The position numbers and the translations under genes are program-made. A stretch of 11,296 nucleotides of DNA from Nanobdellota archaeon (GTDB lineage: Archaea > Nanobdellota > Nanobdellia > Pacearchaeales > GW2011-AR1), in assembly GCA_018901675.1 (NCBI GenBank), contig JAHIEH010000020.1:1-11296 (forward strand), read 5' to 3'. The notes under the pieces are model-generated. The model ran no database searches, had not been told where the DNA came from, and saw nothing but the letters and a program-made list of their open reading frames with translations. This document shows positions 6,991-11,296 of the stretch, one piece after another; positions within the stretch are counted from its first letter, which is position 1; each line of letters opens with the position of its first letter.

Positions 6991-7845
6991 ATGGCAAAAA
7001 AAACCATAAAAAAATTGGGAAAATCTGCGGGTATCAACAAAAAAAATCTTCCTACTCTGCAGTTGAAAGACGAAGCAGAAATTGCAATGGATTTTGCAGT
7101 AAAAGCCTACGAAAAGTTCAACAAAATAATAAAATCTGTAGTTCTATTCGGCTCAACAGTAAAGCAGACAGCAATTGCCGGTTCTGATATTGATATTATA
7201 ATCATAATTGATGATGTGTCTATAAAATGGGATGAAGAATTAACTGCATGGTATAGAGAGGAGCTTGAAAAAACTTTAAGAGACAATCCCTACAAAAAAG
7301 ATTTGCATATTAACACAATCAAGTTAAGCACCTGGTGGCAGGATTTATTGGTAGGAGACCCAGTTGTTATAAATGTTTTAAGATATGGAGAGCCATTAAT
7401 TGATTTTGGTGGTTTTTTTACGCCGTTGAAATTCCTATTGGCTAATGGAAAGATAAAATCAACTCCCGAAGCAATTTACAACTGCCTGCAAAGAGCGCCG
7501 ATGCATCTTTCAAGAAGCAGAACTTCAGAATTGAATGCCATAGAAGGATTATACTGGGCAATGGTGGATTCTTCTCATGCTGCGTTAATCTCTGCAAATG
7601 TGCTTCCTCCTTCTCCAGAGCACATTCCTATACATCTAAAAGAGACTTTTGTAGATACAGGGAAGTTAAAGATGAATTATGTTGTAGAATACAGAGATTT
7701 GCTTTTGCTTCATAAAAAAATTGCCCATGGAGAAGTGACTGATTTAAAGGGTGTTGAGATAGATGACTGGCAAAAGAAAACAGAAGAATTTATAGCAGTA
7801 ATGGCTAAGTTAGTTAATGACAGCGTAAGTGCAGAGAAGAAATGA
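6991..7845 (+). CDS. Nucleotidyltransferase (Pol beta/MNT fold) with HEPN-like C-terminal region
   Basis: The N-terminal domain is a minimal Pol-beta-type nucleotidyltransferase: VVLFGSTVKQTAIAGSDIDIIIII holds the GS...DxD signature (G54, S55, D66, D68), which binds NTP and metal. Residues about 150-280 are helical and include YRDLLLLHKKIAHG, where R235 and H241 fit the R-x4-6-H ribonuclease motif of HEPN domains. MNT and HEPN normally occur as two-gene antitoxin/toxin pairs in which MNT modifies HEPN; here the two would be one chain of 284 residues, longer than a single MNT (about 100-150). The HEPN call rests on one motif and helical content. The first 20 residues are basic and probably flexible. 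It could instead be a tRNA- or antibiotic-type nucleotidyltransferase. It follows the TIM-barrel gene by 79 bases, with its own promoter-like sequence. Confidence 0.75.
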   Translation: MAKKTIKKLGKSAGINKKNLPTLQLKDEAEIAMDFAVKAYEKFNKIIKSVVLFGSTVKQTAIAGSDIDIIIIIDDVSIKWDEELTAWYREELEKTLRDNPYKKDLHINTIKLSTWWQDLLVGDPVVINVLRYGEPLIDFGGFFTPLKFLLANGKIKSTPEAIYNCLQRAPMHLSRSRTSELNAIEGLYWAMVDSSHAALISANVLPPSPEHIPIHLKETFVDTGKLKMNYVVEYRDLLLLHKKIAHGEVTDLKGVEIDDWQKKTEEFIAVMAKLVNDSVSAEKK

Positions 7846-7866
7846 TTCTTGGGGGTTTCGCTTTAT

Positions 7867-7902
7867 TTTGCGTAAAAGAATATATCCTAAAGGATATACT
7901 TT
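7867..7902 (+). repeat. 36-bp direct repeat, left copy
   Basis: Matches 9109-9144 at 35 of 36 positions (difference at 7897 versus 9139). It contains a hairpin: TATATCCT (7881-7888) with AGGATATA (7891-7898), extended by AAAG/CTTT across a bulged AA. It begins 21 bases after the nucleotidyltransferase stop. With the right copy it brackets the membrane protein and NYN genes. Confidence 0.85.
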
Positions 7903-7970
7903 GTGTAAACAAGTATAATATTATTGTTCTTTTTTTATTAAACACTTTTTTTGATATAGATTTAGATAGA

Positions 7971-7978
7971 TATTTAAA
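7971..7978 (+). promoter_or_regulatory. TATA-like box for the small membrane protein gene
   Basis: TATTTAAA lies 22-29 bases before ATG 8000, the spacing expected for a leaderless archaeal mRNA. Confidence 0.45.
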
Positions 7979-7999
7979 TCAAATTCTTCTTAAATCATT

Positions 8000-8263
8000 A
8001 TGGGTTGGAAGAATTGGCAAAGTTGGTTAAAGGGAGGAGTTATACTTTTAGGAATATTTATATTACTAAACCTTATTTATCTAATCTTTTCGATGGATTC
8101 ATTTTTTCTAGCCATAATAAACTGGTTCATACTTGTTATTACTCAGGGAAATGATTTTGGTTTGTCTGATGAATATCTCATTCTAATTAGTTTCCTTTCA
8201 GCAATATTTTACTTCCTCATAGGTGCAATTATCGGTTGGCTTATCGGAAAATTCAAGAAATAG
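8000..8263 (+). CDS. Small integral membrane protein, 87 residues
   Basis: No family recognised. After a short amphipathic, tryptophan-rich start (MGWKNWQSWLKGG), hydrophobic stretches at about 13-31 (VILLGIFILLNLIYLIF), 35-49 (FFLAIINWFILVITQ) and 59-83 (YLILISFLSAIFYFLIGAIIGWLIG) predict three membrane helices, ending in a basic KFKK that should face the cytoplasm. The only gap is a short acidic loop (GNDFGLSDE). A TATA-like box 22-29 bases upstream supports ATG 8000. The gene lies inside the segment bracketed by the 36-bp repeats, together with the NYN-domain gene. Pairing a small membrane protein with a nuclease is common in defence and toxin systems, but here this is only suggestive. Confidence 0.65.
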   Translation: MGWKNWQSWLKGGVILLGIFILLNLIYLIFSMDSFFLAIINWFILVITQGNDFGLSDEYLILISFLSAIFYFLIGAIIGWLIGKFKK

Positions 8264-8289
8264 AAATCTAATCAAAATCAACCAAAAAC

Positions 8290-8297
8290 ATTATAAA
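8290..8297 (+). promoter_or_regulatory. TATA box upstream of the NYN gene
   Basis: ATTATAAA would start transcription near 8320, just before the hairpin at 8327-8351, leaving a leader of about 78 bases before ATG 8398. A second AT-rich box (TTTTATTAA, about 8367-8375) could give a leaderless transcript instead. Confidence 0.5.
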
Positions 8298-8326
8298 CTA
8301 GAGAATCCTACAATAATCATATACCC

Positions 8327-8351
8327 CCCAGGATTGCACTGCAAACCTGGG
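8327..8351 (+). promoter_or_regulatory. Strong hairpin in the leader of the NYN gene
   Basis: CCCAGG (8327-8332) pairs with CCTGGG (8346-8351); an A/A mismatch follows, then TTGC pairs with GCAA around loop ACT. Ten base pairs in all, preceded by a run of C and followed by a T-rich tract (8353-8361). It may end transcription from the upstream gene, attenuate the NYN transcript, or be a target for the encoded RNase. Confidence 0.5.
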
Positions 8352-8397
8352 ATTTATTTTTAGATAGTTTTATTAATTTCTCTTTTATTATCTTTCC

Positions 8398-8958
8398 ATG
8401 GAAGACAAAGATAAAAATAAAGAAAGAGTTATGATATTTATTGACGGAAGCAACCATTATCATCTTGTTAAAAATATGTTTAAAGGTTCTAAGAGAATGA
8501 TTAATTTTAATTTTGAAAAATTTGTTAATTATATTGTTGAAAGTAGAAAACTAGTGAGAATATATTATTACAATTCTCCCTTAGACATCAGTTATGACCT
8601 GAATAGTTATATGAAACAACAACAATTTTTTGACAAAATCCAAAGAATTCCTAATTTTGAATTAGTTTTATGTAGATTACAGAAGCAGAAAATCAAAGGA
8701 CAGACAATTTATCTTGTTAAAGAAGATGATATTCATTTAGCAGTAGATATGGTCAAATTTGCATATAATAATGCTTATGATACTGCAATATTAGTTTCAA
8801 CTGATGGAGATTTTGTTCCTGCTGTTTTGGCTGTAAAAGAAATTGGGAAAAATGTTGAGAACATAGGATTTGAAACAAAGTTTTCTTATCATTTAAGAAG
8901 TGAATGTGATAGATTTAGAAAGCTCAATGTTAAGGAGGTTGAAAAGTTCTTTGATTAG
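8398..8958 (+). CDS. NYN-domain (LabA/DUF88-like) predicted ribonuclease
   Basis: A 186-residue, single-domain PIN-like nuclease of the NYN/LabA type, predicted to cut RNA with Mg2+ or Mn2+. Visible: VMIFIDGSN at the first strand (D16, N19), KEDDIHLAVDMVKFAYNNAYDTAILVSTDGDFVPAV (D111, D117, D136, D138), and the late strand NVENIGF. This order and the spacing of the acidic residues match the family; the DGDFVP motif is very characteristic. Length fits a stand-alone NYN protein. There is no signal peptide or membrane helix. It follows the small membrane protein by 134 bases, with its own TATA box and leader hairpin. NYN proteins act in RNA turnover and turn up in defence or toxin loci; the repeats around this gene hint at mobility, but the role is open. 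Confidence 0.85.
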   Translation: MEDKDKNKERVMIFIDGSNHYHLVKNMFKGSKRMINFNFEKFVNYIVESRKLVRIYYYNSPLDISYDLNSYMKQQQFFDKIQRIPNFELVLCRLQKQKIKGQTIYLVKEDDIHLAVDMVKFAYNNAYDTAILVSTDGDFVPAVLAVKEIGKNVENIGFETKFSYHLRSECDRFRKLNVKEVEKFFD

Positions 8959-9077
8959 ATTGTTTTTAATTTTCTCAGAACAACTTTATTATTCTCGGTG
9001 TAAACAAATAGACCATAAAGATAACCTTTTGTAACGAACACTTTATTTACATGAGCTTTTAACCCAATTGTTTAATA

Positions 9078-9102
9078 TGGCTCCACGCGGGATTGAACCT
9101 CG
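9078..9102 (-). pseudogene. tRNA 3' fragment (T arm and acceptor strand), likely integration scar
   Basis: On the minus strand the order is a T-stem strand CGAGG, T-loop TTCAATC, the other T-stem strand CCGCG (four of five pairs form), an acceptor strand TGGAGCC and a discriminator A. No matching 5' acceptor (GGCTCC-), D arm or anticodon arm exists upstream on this strand within the window, so it is not a complete tRNA. Integrative elements that enter tRNA genes leave such 3' copies. By that logic the element would lie to the right, with the intact tRNA beyond the window edge. Confidence 0.6.
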
Positions 9103-9108
9103 GAATAC

Positions 9109-9144
9109 TTTGCGTAAAAGAATATATCCTAAAGGATACACTTT
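9109..9144 (+). repeat. 36-bp direct repeat, right copy
   Basis: Matches 7867-7902 with one change (C at 9139), which breaks one pair of the internal hairpin. It begins six bases beyond the tRNA fragment. The region 8959-9220 holds no gene: besides this repeat and the tRNA scar it contains a T-rich tract after the NYN stop and the ATPase promoter. Confidence 0.85.
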
Positions 9145-9169
9145 CTTTAAGTTCAATTACATAGAAAGA

Positions 9170-9177
9170 TTTATAAA
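9170..9177 (+). promoter_or_regulatory. TATA box for the ATPase gene
   Basis: TTTATAAA predicts a start near 9198 and a short leader before ATG 9221. Followed by C, as at 5069. Confidence 0.6.
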
Positions 9178-9220
9178 CCTAATATTGTGTATATTATAGT
9201 ATACAAAATATATAATCAAA

Positions 9221-10420
9221 ATGGAAGAAAAGATATACAAAAGAAAGATTATAGAAGAGGTAGTAAAATATCTCGAATCAAAAGAAATAATAGTAATCTA
9301 TGGATCAAGACAAGTTGGCAAAACCTCCTTGTTAAGATACTTAATAGAGCATTATTTAAAGAAAAATACCTTTTATTTTGATTTGGAAATGCCCAATCTT
9401 TTAGAGCTATGTAATCAAGGAGCAGAAAGTGTTTTTAAATATCTTATACAAAAAGGAGCTGAAGAAAATCAGAAAATTTTCTTGTTAATTGACGAAATTC
9501 AGTATATGGATGATCCAACAAAATTTTTAAAAATTATGCACGACCATTATCCCCATATAAAATTGTTGGTTTCTGGTTCTTCAACATTTGAAATAAAAAA
9601 GAAGTTTAAGCAAAGCCTTGTAGGAAGAACTGTCAATTTTGAAGTTTATCCGCTAAGCTTTGAAGAGTTCCTAATGTTCAAAGGAAAAAATTATAAAATA
9701 ACAAAAGAAAATACGGATGCTATAAATTCTGAATTGATTGAATTAGCAGAAGAATATATAAAATTTGGGGGTTATCCAAAAATTGTTCTGGAAAACTCAG
9801 AAGAAAAAAAACAAATTTATCTTTCACAGATAATCAGCACTTATGTAAGAAAAGACATAAGAGACATAGGAAATATAAGAAATATATCTTCATTTAATAA
9901 ACTTCTTGAAATTTTGGCTTCTCAATCTGGTCAGCTTATTAATGTTCTCGAAATTTCAAATACACTGAAAATTAATAGAGGGACGGTTTTAGAATATCTG
10001 GATTTATTAGAAAATACTTTTATAATAAAGAGAATAACTCCTTTTCATAAAAATCTAAGAAGCGAACTTTCAAAAAATCCCAAGATTTTCTTTTTAGATA
10101 CTGGAATGATGCATCTTCTATGGCTGAAGGAGTTCCCAAAAGTAGTACTGGGAAATGTGTTTGAAACATTTGTTTTTTTAGAATTAATGAAATTAAACAA
10201 AAAAATAAACTTTTGGAGAACTACAAACAAACAAGAAGTTGATTTCATATTAAAAAATAAAGAATTATATGCTATTGAAGTAAAGTATAACTTCCAAAAC
10301 CTAGATAATAGCAGTTTAAAGTTTTTTTCTCGAGAGTATAAATGCAAAACAATAACCATCGGACTTAAGGGTGAAAAAAAAGGCAAATATGTCTGGGAAT
10401 TTCTAAAAGAAATAGAATAG
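9221..10420 (+). CDS. AAA-type ATPase with DUF4143 domain
   Basis: A 399-residue member of the AAA_14/DUF4143 family. Visible: Walker A GSRQVGKTS (28-36), Walker B IFLLIDEIQ (86-94; D91, E92), a sensor-like LVSGSS (116-121), then RTVNFEVYPLSFEEF (136-150), a signature of this family. Residues about 205-270 include a winged-helix-like part (NVLEISNTLKINRGTVLEYLDLLE). The C-terminus has EVDFIL...LYAIEVK (339-355), which resembles a PD-(D/E)XK nuclease core. Length is normal and the chain looks intact. Such ATPases are very common in archaea and bacteria, often in mobile or variable regions; cellular function is poorly known. It is the first gene to the right of the tRNA scar. Confidence 0.9.
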   Translation: MEEKIYKRKIIEEVVKYLESKEIIVIYGSRQVGKTSLLRYLIEHYLKKNTFYFDLEMPNLLELCNQGAESVFKYLIQKGAEENQKIFLLIDEIQYMDDPTKFLKIMHDHYPHIKLLVSGSSTFEIKKKFKQSLVGRTVNFEVYPLSFEEFLMFKGKNYKITKENTDAINSELIELAEEYIKFGGYPKIVLENSEEKKQIYLSQIISTYVRKDIRDIGNIRNISSFNKLLEILASQSGQLINVLEISNTLKINRGTVLEYLDLLENTFIIKRITPFHKNLRSELSKNPKIFFLDTGMMHLLWLKEFPKVVLGNVFETFVFLELMKLNKKINFWRTTNKQEVDFILKNKELYAIEVKYNFQNLDNSSLKFFSREYKCKTITIGLKGEKKGKYVWEFLKEIE

Positions 10421-10446
10421 TTTAGGAAATATCTTAATTTCTGGGA

Positions 10447-10458
10447 TATATATTTATA
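10447..10458 (+). promoter_or_regulatory. TATA-like box before the second hairpin array
   Basis: TATATATTTATA lies 27 bases after the ATPase stop. A start 25-30 bases downstream would fall at about 10475, exactly where the first stem (GGGGC, 10475) begins, which would suit a separate structured RNA. Confidence 0.4.
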
Positions 10459-10470
10459 GAATCAAAAAAA

Positions 10471-10590
10471 CAATGGGGCACCGCACCTTAAAAGGTGCGG
10501 TTTGTAAAGCCCCTTGTTTTTAGGATGCTCAGAAATTAAAAGCAGTAAGCTTACGACCCCCATTATGAATAATGGGGTTTTAATTTCTGA
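10471..10590 (+). ncRNA. Candidate structured RNA: hairpin array 2 with a three-way junction
   Basis: First element: GGGGC (10475-10479) pairs with GCCCC (10509-10513), enclosing ACCGCACCT (10480-10488) paired with AGGTGCGGT (10493-10501) over loop TAAA. The outer stem extends through CAA/TTG with one bulge. A T-rich tract follows (10514-10521). Second element: TCAGAAATTAAAA (10529-10541) pairs perfectly with TTTTAATTTCTGA (10578-10590) and encloses two arms: GTAAGCTTAC (10545-10554) and CCCCATTAT (10558-10566) with ATAATGGGG (10569-10577). The first element alone could be an intrinsic-type terminator for the ATPase gene. The junction is not explained by a terminator. Confidence 0.55.
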
Positions 10591-10678
10591 CATAATAATT
10601 TTATTTTATTATGAAAATAGAGTCGGAGAATTGAAAAAAGAAGCAAGTAAGCTTAGGAAAGAATTAGGAATTAATTAA
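10565..10678 (+). CDS. Possible 37-residue protein upstream of the small membrane protein
   Basis: A short frame ending in VGELKKEASKLRKELGIN stops at 10676-10678, one base before the next start, a spacing typical of coupled genes. The end reads like a real amphipathic helix. The start is doubtful: ATG 10565 lies inside a hairpin arm, and the better-placed ATG 10611 (MKIESEN) is in another frame that stops after seven codons. A frameshift near 10629 would join MKIES to ELKKEASKLRKELGIN, so this may be a broken gene. Confidence 0.3.
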   Translation: MNNGVLISDIIILFYYENRVGELKKEASKLRKELGIN

Positions 10679-10679
10679 A

Positions 10680-10886
10680 ATGGCATTACTAACTAATCCG
10701 TGGGCTTGGGCTATGATAGCTTTGTTTACATGGATTTTTGACATGGCACTAAAAGAAACAATTGAAGATTTGGTAAAAGCATATTCAGACCAATCAGGGT
10801 TACTAAGAATGACTTATTTTTCAATTCCATTATTAGCAGCAATTATATTAGGAATAATCGACTATCAAAATTCTAAAAAAGATTAG
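10680..10886 (+). CDS. Small membrane protein with two predicted helices, 68 residues
   Basis: No family recognised. Hydrophobic segments at about 8-24 (WAMIALFTWIFDMAL) and 46-62 (FSIPLLAAIILGIIDY) predict two membrane helices joined by a polar loop (KETIEDLVKAYSDQSG). The tail is QNSKKD. The first helix carries an internal Asp, and the loop is acidic. The stop codon TAG (10884-10886) coincides with the edge of the transposase remnant on the other strand, so the original C-terminus may have been cut off by that element. It starts one base after the stop of a possible 37-residue frame. Confidence 0.55.
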   Translation: MALLTNPWAWAMIALFTWIFDMALKETIEDLVKAYSDQSGLLRMTYFSIPLLAAIILGIIDYQNSKKD

Positions 10887-11087
10887 GTGATTTGCTGTCC
10901 TGCGGGCAGAGATTTCTAAATAAAAATAATAAAGTAATTGTAAGTCTCTTCTAAGTTTATTTAAAGAATAATATTTCTTACAATGTTTGCATTTAACCCT
11001 TTTATCTTTAAGTTTGTAAAGCCCATATTTTCCACAAAATATGCAACTTTTACCTTCAAAATACTTGCGTGCATACCCCTTTATCAT
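10884..11087 (-). pseudogene. N-terminal remnant of a zinc-ribbon transposase
   Basis: On the minus strand, ATG 11087 begins MIKGYARKYFEGKSC, then a CxxC...CxxC zinc ribbon (CIFCG, then CKHCK) and the start of a helix-turn-helix (LQLLYYFYLEISARRTANHL). This layout is typical of archaeal DDE transposases of IS1595- or IS6-like types, which normally continue for another 150-250 residues. Homology-like sequence stops at about 10884; the remaining codons of the frame are the complement of the small membrane protein gene. The element is therefore broken and inactive. A hairpin array lies directly upstream (11095-11279). Confidence 0.75.
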
Positions 11088-11094
11088 TAATATG

Positions 11095-11279
11095 TCAAGA
11101 TTTATTTTTTGCGTAAACTCTCTACTTTAGTTCGTGAGAAAGCAAAAATAAATCTTGAGCACTTCAGAAATGCAAATTCCTGAGAGTCATCAAAAACTTC
11201 TGTTTTTGAGATGCTCAAGACACCAAGAATCCAGTCAATCAAGGATTCTTGGGTGCGCTCAAGAATCTTAGATTCTTGA
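11095..11279 (+). ncRNA. Candidate structured RNA or palindromic element: hairpin array 3
   Basis: Stem a: CAAGATTTATTTTTTGC (11096-11112) with GCAAAAATAAATCTTG (11142-11157), 16 bp with one bulged T, extended by T11095/A11158, around a 29-base loop. Junction b: CTTGAGCA (11154-11161) with TGCTCAAG (11212-11219), enclosing CTTCAG/CTGAG (11162-11184) and TCAAAAAC/GTTTTTGA (11190-11209, loop TTCT). Stem c: CACCAAGAATCC (11221-11232) with GGATTCTTGGGTG (11243-11255). Stem d: TCAAGAATC (11259-11267) with GATTCTTGA (11271-11279), loop TTA. Stems a and b share four bases, so they compete. No credible coding frame fits here. The array may continue past the window edge. Confidence 0.55.
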
Positions 11280-11296
11280 CGACCAGACACGCCATA

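Noticed and set aside
7845..7854. GATTCTTGGG, also present in stem c of array 3
   Set aside because: A 10-base match without the partner strand or other array parts; it overlaps the end of the nucleotidyltransferase gene.
7842..8030. 62-codon plus-strand frame after the nucleotidyltransferase
   Set aside because: It runs through the 36-bp repeat and the promoter of the next gene, overlaps the 87-residue gene in another frame, and its composition follows the AT-rich repeat.
8321..8361. Resemblance of the leader hairpin to a tRNA anticodon or T arm
   Set aside because: Loop size and stem lengths do not fit either arm, and no acceptor, D arm or second arm is present nearby.
11102..11290. 62-codon minus-strand frame at the right edge
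   Set aside because: It lies wholly within the inverted repeats of hairpin array 3, and its sequence (repeated SKILE/ILSISK-like parts) is just the translation of those palindromes.

Overview
The window looks like an AT-rich archaeal genome. The glutamyl-tRNA synthetase is of the archaeal type. TATA-like boxes sit 22-30 bases before start codons or before an inferred leader start, and Shine-Dalgarno sites are mostly absent. Several proteins (a low-complexity TIM-barrel protein, a nucleotidyltransferase with a helical tail, small membrane proteins) resemble those of small-genome DPANN archaea such as Pacearchaeota or Woesearchaeota. That lineage is an inference; no rRNA or phylogenetic marker alignment was possible.

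Layout. At 1-160 is the end of an insertion sequence: the last 36 codons of a DDE transposase and its terminal region. It abuts a minus-strand operon (2476 to 161): a small coiled-coil protein, a NodB-type polysaccharide deacetylase and a GluRS that stops where its anticodon-binding domain should begin. A divergent intergenic region (2477-2744) holds four consecutive hairpins. From there a plus-strand block runs to 7845: an unrecognised 46x-residue protein, an unrecognised charged/disordered 215-residue protein, a TIM-barrel metalloenzyme-like protein with a large helical insertion, and a nucleotidyltransferase with a HEPN-like C-terminal region. From 7867 to 9144 a 36-bp direct repeat (one mismatch) brackets a small membrane protein and a NYN-domain (LabA/DUF88-like) predicted ribonuclease. 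Beside the right repeat copy lies a 25-base tRNA 3' fragment, a typical scar of integration into a tRNA gene. To its right are an AAA_14/DUF4143 ATPase, a second hairpin array, a small two-helix membrane protein, a broken zinc-ribbon transposase and a third hairpin array reaching the window edge.

The main novelty candidate is the set of three hairpin arrays (2582-2744, 10471-10590, 11095-11279). They share short linker sequences (TTTTTgagATGCtcAaGA before one stem; TTgACGACC after another) while the stems differ in sequence but keep pairing. That pattern suggests a repeated, diverging structured RNA or a palindromic mobile element. Two of the three have a TATA-like box about 25-30 bases before the first stem. 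A second interest is the right-hand accessory region (7867 to the end), which carries direct repeats, a tRNA scar, a predicted RNase, an ATPase and IS debris, as expected of an integrated element or defence island. No CRISPR array, rRNA or complete tRNA was seen.
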